DNA of 29,985 nucleotides. It comes from DASXVX01 sp036504075 (GTDB lineage Bacteria > Bacillota > Sulfobacillia > Symbiobacteriales > Symbiobacteriaceae). The notes under the pieces are model-generated. The model did not search any database and was not told the DNA's origin. It worked only from the letters and a program-made list of their open reading frames with translations. A program made the position numbers and the translations under genes. This document shows, one piece after another, positions 1 to 8,424 of this stretch (position 1 is its first letter; every line of letters begins with the position of its first letter). The stretch is from the NCBI GenBank assembly GCA_036504075.1, contig DASXVX010000073.1, positions 1 through 29,985 of the forward strand, read 5' to 3'.

Positions 1-68
1 TCACGTGACCTTGTGCTCCCTGCTCGCTTGAACAGGCACTCCCTGAAATGGGGCAACAGTAGAGAAAG

Positions 69-95
69 CCGGATGCGTTAATAGCGCACGTCCGG
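69..95 (-). terminator. Stem-loop downstream of the ger operon
   Basis: Read on the minus strand, CCGGA and TGCG arms pair with the matching arms across a 7-nt loop, with a 2-nt bulge. The stem is followed by the pyrimidine-rich CTTTCTCT. This is the likely end of the minus-strand germination operon. The T-tract is weak. Confidence 0.45.
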
Positions 96-105
96 TTTGG
101 GCGGG

Positions 106-131
106 GGCCAGTTTCCGTGAGGAAGCTGGCC
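106..131 (-). terminator. Strong hairpin just after the last ger-operon gene
   Basis: An 11-bp stem (one G-T pair) closes on a GTGA tetraloop, 20 bp past the stop codon of the small membrane protein. There is no T-run after it, so it may be an mRNA 3'-end stabiliser working with the hairpin at 69-95. Confidence 0.5.
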
Positions 132-151
132 TACCCTATTCGGCCCGTCCT

Positions 152-373
152 TCATTTCAGGCCCAGCATGTCGGAGACAGGCTTGAAGACCGCCTCCAGG
201 AAGTGCGTCGGGTTTGGCACAGGCCACTGCTGCACCATCGCCAGGCTCAGGACAAAACCAAGGGCTAACAGCACCCAGAAGGCCCGGCGTTCGGCCTTTT
301 GGCCCTTGGCGTTCATGACCGGCACTTCGAGGGCTATGATCGCCAGAAAGCCGAGGATCAGGAGCATCAGCAT
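152..373 (-). CDS. Small membrane protein at the end of the ger operon
   Basis: A 73-residue protein with two hydrophobic segments, about residues 1-20 and 31-48, separated by a short basic stretch (KGQKAERR). It is probably a two-helix inner-membrane protein. The ATG follows a GGGGGAGG ribosome site, and the gene starts 18 bp after the gerC stop, so it is the last gene of the gerB-gerA-gerC operon. Small membrane proteins are known partners of some Ger receptors (the GerD/GerX or 'D-subunit' type). I cannot assign it to a named family, and a receptor-accessory role is inferred from position only. Confidence 0.7.
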   Translation of the reverse strand: MLMLLILGFLAIIALEVPVMNAKGQKAERRAFWVLLALGFVLSLAMVQQWPVPNPTHFLEAVFKPVSDMLGLK

Positions 374-391
374 GGTTCATAGGCCTCCCCC

Positions 392-1585
392 TTATTTCAC
401 CAACTCCTCTTCCTTGACGCCCCGCGGCTTGCTGCTCAGGCCGGTCCGGCGCACATGCGCGTCCACTTCGATTACGACCTTGACCCGCCGGAACTCCTGG
501 CGGTGCCATTTCTGTTCCACCCGTTTCCACACCGCCGGCATCCTTTGGTGGAGGAACTCGCCCAGTCCCGCAGAATCGGTGCCCAACTCCTGCATCTGTT
601 TCAGCGCCTCCTCCATGCGTTCACGGATCTCGCGGTTCATCTGCCCGTTGATCGCCTGCAGTGCCTTTGGATCCGAAAGGTCGAGGTTTGCCGAATTCTC
701 GCTCACGTCCCCTTCGGTGTTGGCCCTGATGTAGAAGACGATTTGCCCCCGTTCAACGCGCACCCGCCGTTTCACGCGGGAACTGACCCATTCAACGGCG
801 ACATGCCCCGGTGCGCGCGGTATCTCCACGGTGATGACGCCCAAATGGACCTCGCCCTTTAACCAGAGCAGCCCGCGGGTTGTGTGCTCATCGCTGAAGC
901 CGACCAGTTTGTCGTCCCGGAAGAGGGCGGTTCCGTTCAGCTTCAGGCCGGACCTCTGCGGGGCGGGTGCGCCCGGAGACGGCGGCACCACTTCCGCTAC
1001 GCCCATGACGGGGTCCATCCCCCGAGCGGCTAGCGCTTTCGCAAAGTCGCCAACGGTTACCACGGTGCCAATACGGGAACGGGAGATCTCCCGCAGGTAC
1101 TCCACCGGGAACTTCTCCAGATCCACTTGCGCCGCCATGAGATCGGTCACCCCGCCCCGCACCATCAGCACGTAATTGGTGAGCCGCATCTCCCGGTGGC
1201 GGGTCAGGAAGTCCAGAACCCGGCGTACGCCTGCCCTACCCAGCCGCTCCCCGATTAGAATCACCCGCATATGCGCCCAGAAGATCCGTCGTGGCAACTG
1301 AAGCTGAATCAGTTTGGACGCTTCCAGCACGGTGTCACCCCGGGCGCTGAGCGTAATGAACGGTGAGCCGCGCGGACCGCCGCCACCGCCGGTGATCCCC
1401 GGGGCACCCCCGGCCTGTGCGGGAACCACCACGTGCAGCCAGACTTTCAGCTGACCTTGCTCAGTCCTGTCGATGGCCATCATGGAGACAATGGCAAGGT
1501 CGTTCACTTCCACCCGGCTCCAACAGCCGGCCAACGGTAGCGCGACCGCCACAGCCACCAGCAACGCCACGGCGCGCCGGATCAT
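392..1585 (-). CDS. gerC: Ger(x)C-family germinant receptor lipoprotein (GerC subunit)
   Basis: A 397-residue lipoprotein of the Ger(x)C family, the C subunit of spore germinant receptors, normally anchored on the outer face of the spore inner membrane. The N-terminus is a type II signal peptide ending in the lipobox LAGC (Cys21), followed by the family-typical WSRVEVNDLAIV segment. The length is normal for GerAC/GerKC. Its ATG overlaps the gerA TGA by 4 bp (ATGA), indicating translational coupling. It acts with the GerA and GerB subunits encoded immediately upstream to sense germinants. The germinant cannot be predicted from sequence. Confidence 0.95.
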   Translation of the reverse strand: MIRRAVALLVAVAVALPLAGCWSRVEVNDLAIVSMMAIDRTEQGQLKVWLHVVVPAQAGGAPGITGGGGGPRGSPFITLSARGDTVLEASKLIQLQLPRRIFWAHMRVILIGERLGRAGVRRVLDFLTRHREMRLTNYVLMVRGGVTDLMAAQVDLEKFPVEYLREISRSRIGTVVTVGDFAKALAARGMDPVMGVAEVVPPSPGAPAPQRSGLKLNGTALFRDDKLVGFSDEHTTRGLLWLKGEVHLGVITVEIPRAPGHVAVEWVSSRVKRRVRVERGQIVFYIRANTEGDVSENSANLDLSDPKALQAINGQMNREIRERMEEALKQMQELGTDSAGLGEFLHQRMPAVWKRVEQKWHRQEFRRVKVVIEVDAHVRRTGLSSKPRGVKEEELVK

Positions 1586-3372
1586 GATCCATTTCCCCCC
1601 GGGCCGGGCTTAAGCCCAAGCGCCTGCCGCCTGCGATTCAGCGGCTCCCCCACGTCCGGACGGCTACCCATCAGCCACAGCGGCACCCGGACCAGAACAT
1701 CCTTGAGGTCTGGCCAGGTCAGGGGCGCCAGGGGCTTCAGGTAGGGAACCCCGAACGAGCGCAGGGCGCAGAGGTGGACCAGCAGGGCAATCAGTCCGAC
1801 CATGATGCCGAAAAGGCCCAGGGAACCGGCCAGGACCATCATCGGGAACCGAAGCAGGCGCACAGCGACGCCCAGGTTGAAGCGCGGGAAGGTGAATGAG
1901 GCGATGCCGGTGGCAGCCACGATGATGACCACCGGGGCGGAAATCAGACCGGCCTGCACCGCCGCCTGGCCAATCACCAGGGCGCCGACGATGCTGACCG
2001 CCTGGCCCACCGGCCGGGGCAGCCGTACGCCCGCTTCCCGCAAGGCCTCAAAGAAGACCTCCATCGTAAACGCTTCCACCAGCGCCGGAAAAGGAATGCC
2101 TTCCCGGGCCGCGGCAATGGATAACAACAGGCTGGTTGGGAGCATCTCCTGATGAAACGTGGTGATGGCGATATACAGCGACGGCCCCACCAGGGCGATC
2201 AGGGCGAACAGGTAGCGAAGCCAACGCAGGGCTGTGCCGATCCAGTAGCGCTCGTAATAGTCCTCGCCGGCCTGCAGCAGGCTCCATAGCGTCGTGGGCA
2301 CCGACAGTGCGAAGGGGCTGCCGTCGGCCACGATCACCACCTGGCCTTCCAGCAGGGCACTGGCCACCCGGTCTGGCCGCTCGGTGTTTGCCACCTGGGG
2401 AAACGGCGAGGTCGGCTGGTCCTCGATCAGTTCCTCGATCATGCCCGAGTCGATGATCCCGTCGATATCGATCCGTGTCAGACGGCGCCGGACCTCCTCT
2501 ACCAGCTTGGGACTGGTCACGTCCTTCAGGTAGAAGATGTCGACGATCGTCCTGGTTCGCCGGCCCAGCACGACCCGCTCAATCTTGAGATGCGGGCTCC
2601 TGAGCCTGCGCCGGATGAGCATGGTGTTGGTACGTAACGATTCGACAAAGCCTTCACGGGGGCCGCGGATGGCGGATTCGGAAGCGGGCTCCTCCACCGC
2701 CCGTTGTTTCCACCCGCGGGAGGAAAGCGTTACGGCATGGTTCACACCGTCGACCAGCAGCACGGTATCGCCACCGAGGACGGCGTCTACCACCATGCCG
2801 ATCGTCGACGCGGGTACCGCCTGGGTAATGGTGACGCCCGCCGCTTCCAGCCATGTCGGGAGATCGGTGCCGCCATTCGCCGCTTCAGCGGGGGTTCCCC
2901 AGTGGATCAGCGGCTCCAGCACCGAGAGTTCGATCCGTTCCTCGTTCACCATGCCATCGACGAACAGGAGCATGGCCGGACGCTTTCCCCCAACCAGAAA
3001 GCCGCGGAAGATCACATCGGCACAGGCCGCAAACAGTTCCTTCAACATGGCCACGGCGGCGCCGAGGGAGGTGGGCACCGGGACCTGCTCCAGCGCTTCC
3101 TGGGCTTTCTCCAGGACGCCGGCCCGGTAATCGGTCCCACTCCTGCCCTCCAGCGCCCTCAAGGCAGAGCGGTATCCCTCCAGGGCCGAGTCCACTTCAT
3201 CGGTGAACTGCGCCTGGGCCAGCGCCTCCTGCAGGATGGTGGAGGCGGGGTCCGGTTGTGACGGCGGCTGCGTTCCGGCCGAGGCGGCGCGGTCCCCGCT
3301 CCCCCGAGACTGGCTGTTCAGGCCTGCCGGGCTGGTTTCTCGAACCAGACGCCGCCAGAAACTCTGCGCCAT
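1582..3372 (-). CDS. gerA: GerA-family spore germination protein (A subunit)
   Basis: A 596-residue A subunit of a nutrient germinant receptor. The first 100 residues are hydrophilic and variable. The soluble domain runs from about 105 to 370 and contains the family motif REGFVESLRTNT (239-250) followed by a basic run (RRRLRSPHLK). Membrane segments lie at about 385-405, 455-480, 483-500 and 508-535. The conserved REGIPFPALVEAFTMEVFFE segment is at 423-442. The ATG at 3372 is chosen because TAGGAGG lies just upstream; an in-frame ATG further 5' would run into gerB. Known A subunits form oligomeric ion channels in the spore inner membrane. The gene lies 13 bp after gerB and is coupled to gerC. 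Confidence 0.95.
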   Translation of the reverse strand: MAQSFWRRLVRETSPAGLNSQSRGSGDRAASAGTQPPSQPDPASTILQEALAQAQFTDEVDSALEGYRSALRALEGRSGTDYRAGVLEKAQEALEQVPVPTSLGAAVAMLKELFAACADVIFRGFLVGGKRPAMLLFVDGMVNEERIELSVLEPLIHWGTPAEAANGGTDLPTWLEAAGVTITQAVPASTIGMVVDAVLGGDTVLLVDGVNHAVTLSSRGWKQRAVEEPASESAIRGPREGFVESLRTNTMLIRRRLRSPHLKIERVVLGRRTRTIVDIFYLKDVTSPKLVEEVRRRLTRIDIDGIIDSGMIEELIEDQPTSPFPQVANTERPDRVASALLEGQVVIVADGSPFALSVPTTLWSLLQAGEDYYERYWIGTALRWLRYLFALIALVGPSLYIAITTFHQEMLPTSLLLSIAAAREGIPFPALVEAFTMEVFFEALREAGVRLPRPVGQAVSIVGALVIGQAAVQAGLISAPVVIIVAATGIASFTFPRFNLGVAVRLLRFPMMVLAGSLGLFGIMVGLIALLVHLCALRSFGVPYLKPLAPLTWPDLKDVLVRVPLWLMGSRPDVGEPLNRRRQALGLKPGPGGNGS

Positions 3373-3385
3373 ACCGCTTTTCCTC

Positions 3386-4471
3386 CTACTTCGCCGGCTT
3401 ACCACATACTTTGGCCAACCCAAGCAGCAACAAGGGCATCAGGATCTGAAACGGAACCGAATAGACCGGCCAGATGACGGCGGCAAACGCCGACATTGCG
3501 CTGGCGTTGTCGTACACCAGGATGGAGAGGGCCGCCATGATCGCGCCCAGGGGCAGCACCAGCGGCCTGTAGTCCAGTCCCCCCAACCACTCGGCCAGTC
3601 CCGTCGCCGTCCCGAGCAGGCAGATGGATACCTTCATAAACCCGGCGACGATCCAGTTGCCGACGATCAGAGCGTCGAGCCGGTTCAGAAAGTCAGCGAC
3701 ATCGATGAACTGGACGACCACCAGGGACGGAAAACGGCTTGTGCCCGCCAGGTGAGCGTTCAGCACAGCGACGTTGCGAGCGTGGACCGCCGCCAGGAAG
3801 ATGGCAGCCGCCCCTACGGTCAGCATCACGGTTCGCTTCACGCCACCGACCGGTCGAACCCAGGGCAGGAGCAGCGCAAACAGGACCGTTTCGCCGAAGG
3901 GAAACGACAGCAGGCCGAAGGCCGCCTGCAAGACCGGAACAGGCCCCTGTTCCAGCATGGGGCGCAAGTTCTCCAGGTGTACGTCTTTTGCGACCAGGAT
4001 GGTGCTGAACGCGACCTGGACCACGAGCAACATGACCATCACCTGGCTGGCGCGGGCCAGAGGTTCCAACCCCATTCGCACGCCATAGGCGCAAAGCAGC
4101 ATCAGCGTCACGATGCAAACGCTGATCGGGGTGCTGGGAAGGAGCGACGTGGTCAGGAACTCCCCGAAGTTGCGCAGGACCAGGGCGCCCAGGTGCAGGC
4201 CATACCAGAGGTAAAGCAGCCCCACCAGTCGGCCCAGCCACTCTCCCAGCAGAATCCTGCTGTAGGCGACCAGGGACTGTTCCGGAAACAGGCGTGCCAG
4301 CGCGGTGTAAAGCCATACTACCGCCAGGCTGGCGCCACCGCCCAGCAGCAGGGCGAGCCATGAGTCCTGCTTGGCCTGTATGCCCATAGGCAGCACCAGG
4401 CTGCTTCCCACCAGGAATCCGAACAGCAGGGCTGCGAGCCCGGCCGTGTCAATCTGTTGGCGGTCGTTCAT
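3386..4471 (-). CDS. gerB: GerB-type spore germination permease, first gene of gerB-gerA-gerC
   Basis: A 361-residue polytopic membrane protein of the endospore germination permease family (GerAB; APC superfamily), with about ten hydrophobic segments. The B subunit binds the germinant in characterised receptors. The start MNDRQQIDTAG matches the usual short cytoplasmic N-terminus before the first helix; the upstream sequence reads as junk. The ribosome site is weak (GGGGGT). The gene comes before gerA, whereas the classical order is A-B-C. A 170-bp intergenic region separates it from the divergent second gerB-type gene. Confidence 0.92.
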   Translation of the reverse strand: MNDRQQIDTAGLAALLFGFLVGSSLVLPMGIQAKQDSWLALLLGGGASLAVVWLYTALARLFPEQSLVAYSRILLGEWLGRLVGLLYLWYGLHLGALVLRNFGEFLTTSLLPSTPISVCIVTLMLLCAYGVRMGLEPLARASQVMVMLLVVQVAFSTILVAKDVHLENLRPMLEQGPVPVLQAAFGLLSFPFGETVLFALLLPWVRPVGGVKRTVMLTVGAAAIFLAAVHARNVAVLNAHLAGTSRFPSLVVVQFIDVADFLNRLDALIVGNWIVAGFMKVSICLLGTATGLAEWLGGLDYRPLVLPLGAIMAALSILVYDNASAMSAFAAVIWPVYSVPFQILMPLLLLGLAKVCGKPAK

Positions 4472-4587
4472 CGCGTACCCCCGGTACCGTCCGCACCATC
4501 TTCGGCTTATGCTGCCGCTGACGTCGGCCACTTATTCCCCACCGGTCACATGCATCAGCCGCGATGGAAGGCCGGCAGAGCCGGCGG

Positions 4588-4618
4588 TGGATATCCGCCC
4601 GGACCGCAGGCAATGCTA
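4588..4618 (+). promoter_or_regulatory. Possible forespore sigma (SigG/SigF-type) promoter for the second gerB-type gene
   Basis: TGGATA (4588-4593) and AATGCTA (4612-4618) are separated by 18 bp. They resemble the forespore consensus TGAATA / CATACTA, matching 5 of 6 and 5 of 7 positions. The start would fall near 4625, with the chosen ATG at 4642. Germination receptor genes are normally forespore-transcribed, which fits. Confidence 0.4.
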
Positions 4619-4641
4619 GGAACACAAAGGTGGTGGGAGGC

Positions 4642-5757
4642 ATGTCCGCACCTGCGGAACGGATTTCGGCGCTGCAAGGGGCCATGCTGATCGCAAACAC
4701 CATCCTGCCCACCGCCATTCTCTTTCTGCCGGCGACGGCAGCCGCCCAGGCAAAAGAGGATGCCTGGCTCTCGCCCCTGGTGGCCGCGGCGGGGGGGATG
4801 GGGCTGGCCTGGATACACACGGCCCTCGCCCTCCGCTTTCCTGGCCAGAGTCTCATTCAGTTGGCCGTCCAGGCCGCCGGGGGTGTTCTCGGCAAGCTGG
4901 TGGGGTTCTGCTATTTATGGTGGTGGCTCCACATCACCGCCGTGATCCTGCGGGAATTCGCCGAGTTCATGACCATCGGGGTCGCACCGACGACCCCGAT
5001 CAGCGTCTTCATCCTGGTCATTCTGGCACTTTGCGCCTACGCGGTTCGGCACGGAATCGAAGTGCTGGCCCGGGCCAATGAGCCGATCCTGGCAGCAATG
5101 ACCGTCTCCCTGCTTATGTTGGTTGGGCTCGTGGCCAGCAAAATGCGGCTGGACAACGTGATGCCCTTTCTGGCCGACGGCCTCGGCCCGGTTCTCAAGG
5201 GTGCAGTCGCCCCCGTGAGCTGGATGGGCGAGGTGGTGACGGCTCTGATGGCGGTCTTTCCGTACCTGGCCAAACCAAAAGAGGCCCGCCCTGTGGCAAT
5301 GGGCGGGCTGTTGTTTACCGGCGTGATCCTCAGCGTGATCGGGTTCGCCACGCTGGCCGCCGCAGGAGTGCATGCGACCATGACCGCGCGGGTGCCCACG
5401 CTGTTGATCGCGCGCCTTATCGAGATGGGCGACACCGCGGAGCGCATGGAGCCGCTCTTTGTTGCCATCTGGGTCAGCGGCAATTTTGTCAAGATCAGCA
5501 TCTTCTATTACTCGCTATGCCAGGGCATCGCCCAGTGGCTCGGCCTTCAGGATTACCGCCCACTGGTGCTGCCTGCCTTCACGTTGGTGGCGCCCCTGTC
5601 CCTCATGATCTTCGAGGATTCCGCGCAAATGAGCAGCTTTCTGGACAAAACTTGGCCCCCCTACGCCATCGTGCTCTTCGAACTGGGATTTCCCGCCTTG
5701 TTATTACTGCTCACCTTGATGCGGGGCACCGGCACCAAGGTTGCCCGAAACGCCTGA
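4642..5757 (+). CDS. GerB-type spore germination permease, second copy
   Basis: A 371-residue endospore germination permease paralogous to the gerB product at 3386-4471. Both share an N-terminal helix beginning after ERISALQGAML, a PTTPISV motif, an ALCAYAVRHGIEVLARANE-type segment, and LQDYRPLVLP near the C-terminus. The start is placed at MSAPAERIS, with GGGAGG a few bases upstream; an in-frame ATG at 4564 would give an unusual charged extension. The gene is divergent from the gerBAC operon and stands alone on its strand, without its own A or C subunit. Its 3' end overlaps the third copy by 54 bp on the opposite strand. It may supply an alternative germinant specificity to the GerA/GerC pair. 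Confidence 0.9.
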   Translation: MSAPAERISALQGAMLIANTILPTAILFLPATAAAQAKEDAWLSPLVAAAGGMGLAWIHTALALRFPGQSLIQLAVQAAGGVLGKLVGFCYLWWWLHITAVILREFAEFMTIGVAPTTPISVFILVILALCAYAVRHGIEVLARANEPILAAMTVSLLMLVGLVASKMRLDNVMPFLADGLGPVLKGAVAPVSWMGEVVTALMAVFPYLAKPKEARPVAMGGLLFTGVILSVIGFATLAAAGVHATMTARVPTLLIARLIEMGDTAERMEPLFVAIWVSGNFVKISIFYYSLCQGIAQWLGLQDYRPLVLPAFTLVAPLSLMIFEDSAQMSSFLDKTWPPYAIVLFELGFPALLLLLTLMRGTGTKVARNA

Positions 5758-6843
5758 CGCATGCCGGGGACGACGAATCCAGGCCAGGGCCAGGAGGAGC
5801 CATGGCAACAGGATGCCCACGGCGATCCCGTAGATCGGATACGTCACGTTCAGGAAGCGCTGGACCTCCGGCCCGTTACCTCCGATCAAGATAGCCAACC
5901 CGCCCATGATCAGGCTTAGCGGTGTGATAACGGGCCTATAGTCGCCCAAGTTGGCCAGCGAAGCCAGGCCGGTGGCCGCCGCCCAGAGGAAGACCGACGC
6001 CTTGACGAATGATCCGAGCGTCCAGAGGAAGACCCCTACGACGTCCATATTCGCAACGAAGTCGGCGACCTCAATGCGCTTCAGTTCCTCGAACGTGGGG
6101 TAAACCATGTTCTGGACACTGTTGATGCCGAATACAGCCGTACTGCCGGTGATCGGTCCGATGAAGAGTACGCCGATGACGACCACGGCCCACAGTACCC
6201 GGTGGTAAGGCCGGTCGGCAGAGCTCAGGAAGGAGCCGAACATCCCGAACACCGCTGCCTCGGCAAAGAGTCCTAGAAGAGCCATACCACCTCGAAACAC
6301 CGGTGCCCATCCCAGCTCCAGGACCGGAAGCAACTCCACATATCGCTTGTCCTTGTGAAGCAGCACGGATGCCATGAGGCCGAGACATAACAGAAGCGGC
6401 AGTACGATATCATTCGCCCGTGCCACCGTCTCAATGCCCTTCTTGGCAGCGTATGTAACCAGGCCCAGCGTGACTCCGATCACGACCGACAGGGGCGTTG
6501 TCGGCATGCTCAGGCGTATGAAGTCCCCGAAATGTCGGACCAGCATCGCACCAACATGAAGGAAATACCAGATGAAAACCAGGCCCAGAACCCGTCCCAC
6601 CACTGGGCCGGTCACAGCAACACTGATCTCAACCAGATTCCGGCCCGGGAGGATGGAGACCAGGCGGATAACGGCCAGAAACAAGGCAGCGTATGCCAGA
6701 GTAGCGGCGATCAGGGAGATCCAATCATCGGGACCGGCATAGTGGGCGACGATTCGGACAAACAGCAGGTGGCCGGTAGAGGTCAGGGCCGTCACCAGCA
6801 GCATGGCTGCTTGTCGCAGACTGATCCGCTCCGTCGGTAACAC
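5704..6843 (-). CDS. GerB-type spore germination permease, third copy
   Basis: A 379-residue endospore germination permease homologue with about ten hydrophobic segments. It keeps the family landmarks LPTERISLRQAAML (N-terminus), MPTTPLSV, LVTYAAKKGIETVARANDIV and LGDYRPVITPLS. The GTG at 6843 is preferred: it places the homologous N-terminus at the start and has GGGGGTG upstream. Longer in-frame starts add sequence with no family similarity. The last 54 bp overlap the 3' end of the convergent second copy. It has no adjacent A or C gene of its own. Confidence 0.88.
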   Translation of the reverse strand: MLPTERISLRQAAMLLVTALTSTGHLLFVRIVAHYAGPDDWISLIAATLAYAALFLAVIRLVSILPGRNLVEISVAVTGPVVGRVLGLVFIWYFLHVGAMLVRHFGDFIRLSMPTTPLSVVIGVTLGLVTYAAKKGIETVARANDIVLPLLLCLGLMASVLLHKDKRYVELLPVLELGWAPVFRGGMALLGLFAEAAVFGMFGSFLSSADRPYHRVLWAVVVIGVLFIGPITGSTAVFGINSVQNMVYPTFEELKRIEVADFVANMDVVGVFLWTLGSFVKASVFLWAAATGLASLANLGDYRPVITPLSLIMGGLAILIGGNGPEVQRFLNVTYPIYGIAVGILLPWLLLALAWIRRPRHASGVSGNLGAGAPHQGEQ

Positions 6844-6869
6844 GTGGTCACCCCCATGGAGGTGATCAT
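6844..6869. repeat. Imperfect inverted repeat at the start of the third gerB-type gene
   Basis: GTGGTCACC and GGTGATCAT arms flank CCCATGGA immediately upstream of the GTG start. In the mRNA the stem would enclose the ribosome-binding region. It could be an operator or a translational control hairpin; chance is not excluded. Confidence 0.3.
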
Positions 6870-6950
6870 TCCCAGTTCCGGCGTGGTGCATCCTCGGGGG
6901 CCTCAACCTGTGGCGAGTTCTCCCAATTACTGGGCTTATCAACGGGCTGA

Positions 6951-6980
6951 GGCCGGGCCGCCGAAAGAGGCGGCCCGGCC
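6951..6980 (-). terminator. GC-rich hairpin after the selenoprotein operon
   Basis: A perfect 12-bp stem (GGCCGGGCCGCC) with a 6-nt GAAAGA loop lies about 120 bp beyond the stop of the GrdB-like gene and upstream of the third gerB-type gene. There is no T-tract on either strand. It is probably the operon's 3' end. Confidence 0.5.
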
Positions 6981-7102
6981 GGCTTATGGGATGGGTCCGC
7001 TGCGGTCTTACGTCGCCTGGCACCATTGTACAGGTCCCGGCTGAAACCTCAGCCACAACATCCTATGCGATCTTGCTGAAGAGTGCATCCGGGGTGCCCG
7101 CC

Positions 7103-7885
7103 TCACTCGAAGCTGACCACCGTTCCCGACGTGGCCGTGGCAAGGAGACTCAGCGCAGTGGTAAGCACTCGTTGCTGGGTCGCACGGTCCCCGGGCGGGC
7201 CCATGGTCTCGCCCCGGGTAAACGGCGTGACCAGACCCCGCGGATACCTGACCCTTAACATGGCGCCCTTCAGGGTGCCCACGGCGATCGTGGGAACGCC
7301 CGCCCGTTCCACAGCCCTGGCAATCAGTCCACCGGACTGATGACAGACCGGTCAGACCGGCACCAGCAGCATGGCGTCGCAGCCGTCTGAGCGCGCCGCA
7401 GCGGCGATCACCTCGGCCGACGTGCGGCAGAGGGCGGCAGCGTTGGTGCAGTACCCGCTGATGGAGAAGATCGGGCCGAGGCTCCCCAGTTCGCCTGCTG
7501 TGACCATGGCCCGCAGGTGGTCCAGCGGCAGCACGGCGTTCCAGTCGGCCTCGGCGGCGGCGTGAGGGTAGTGGGTATGGGCGATGGACAGATTCGCCGC
7601 CTTCACATCCGCCGGCAACTCCCGCAGACCAACGTCGCCTTCCACATCTGCCGCGGTGAACGGCGCTTGCTGATGGGTGAGGTAGAGGCCGGCGGTTGAG
7701 ACGACTGCCAGCCGCGTCTGATTCAGCGGCTTCAAGAAAGGTACAAAGGGTACTTCGGCAGGCTGCACATGGGGATAGCCCACAAAGCCGTCCTTCCAGT
7801 TTGCTGCTTCCAGCAAGGGACGTTGGCGTTCAATCCAGGTCTGGTAGGCCTCTTCCCAGCCTGGAAGCGGATCGGAATAGGGCAT
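7103..7885 (-). CDS. Selenoprotein related to component B of glycine/betaine/D-proline reductases (in-frame UGA = Sec178)
   Basis: A 260-residue protein if the TGA at 7352-7354 is read as selenocysteine; both halves are in the same frame. The text across the TGA is LLVPV-U-PVCHQSGGLI, giving a U178-x2-C181 redox motif followed by the expected helix ARAVERAGVPTIAVG. Proteins of the GrdB/PrdB-related 'selenoprotein B' family place Sec at this point, and the paralogue at 12549-13253 has the same arrangement. A candidate SECIS hairpin follows at 7323-7341. The ATG has AAAGGAA upstream. No GrdA, GrdC or PrdA partners are visible, so true amino-acid reductase activity is doubtful; a thiol/selenol oxidoreductase role is more likely. 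It is the last gene of the AhpD-DinB-selenoprotein operon. Confidence 0.9.
7323..7354 (-). other. Sec UGA codon and candidate bacterial SECIS element
   Basis: After the TGA (7352-7354) come 10 nt, then ATCAGTCC-GGT-GGACTGAT: a perfect 8-bp stem with a 3-nt loop starting with G (7323-7341). The distance from UGA to the loop is 18 nt, within the range known for bacterial SECIS elements. This supports UGA decoding as selenocysteine by SelB. Confidence 0.85.
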
Positions 7886-7940
7886 GGTTCCATTCCTTTC
7901 TGATGTCCGTGTCGCCGCTGGGGGCCGGGGTCGATCGTGA

Positions 7941-8390
7941 TCAGCACCCCAGCCACTTGCGCAGCAGGAGAATCTGTGCGCGGTGGTGGGCGATGTGAGC
8001 GATTGCGTAGACGACGGTCTGCCGCTTATTCAGCGCCAGACCGCTGAGGAGCCGCATCCCGTCTTCATCCAGCGCCTCCGGAGCGAGAGCGCCTAACGTC
8101 TCACGACTGAGCCTGCCCGCCGCGGCCAGTTGTTCGAGCAGTTCAGCGCGGGTGGCCGGTTCGACGCGAAAGGCGCTCTGGCGGTCAACGCCTGCTGGAA
8201 CTCCCCCTACCTGTTGACCGATCATGAGCCGCTCCATGTCGGCCACGTGGCGTACGAGCATGCCGATGCTGTTGAAGTCGGGTCGAATGCGGGCATTCAG
8301 CGCCTGCTCGTCCAGCGGTTCCAGCTCACGGACCAGCAATCCGCGCACGCCCTCCAGGAGCTCAAGCAGGTCGGAGATTTCCTTGTTCAT
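7941..8390 (-). CDS. DinB/YfiT-like metal-binding four-helix protein
   Basis: A 149-residue all-helical protein of the DinB-like superfamily. It starts MNKEISDLLELLEGVRG and carries the expected metal-site histidines: one in SIGMLVRHVADMERL (helix 2) and the HxxxH pair in IAHIAHHRAQI near the C-terminus. Family members include bacillithiol- or mycothiol-dependent transferases and damage-inducible proteins; the specific reaction cannot be read from sequence. The ATG at 8390 has GGGTGGT upstream and follows the AhpD-like gene by 34 bp. The gap to the next gene is 55 bp. A thiol-dependent function would suit its place between two selenoproteins. Confidence 0.8.
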   Translation of the reverse strand: MNKEISDLLELLEGVRGLLVRELEPLDEQALNARIRPDFNSIGMLVRHVADMERLMIGQQVGGVPAGVDRQSAFRVEPATRAELLEQLAAAGRLSRETLGALAPEALDEDGMRLLSGLALNKRQTVVYAIAHIAHHRAQILLLRKWLGC

Positions 8391-8424
8391 ACTACCACCC
8401 CGTTTTGAAGCATCGCCCGGTGGC

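Noticed and set aside
1..68. A gene end at the left edge
   Set aside because: Too short to support a coding call on either strand; no recognisable feature was seen.
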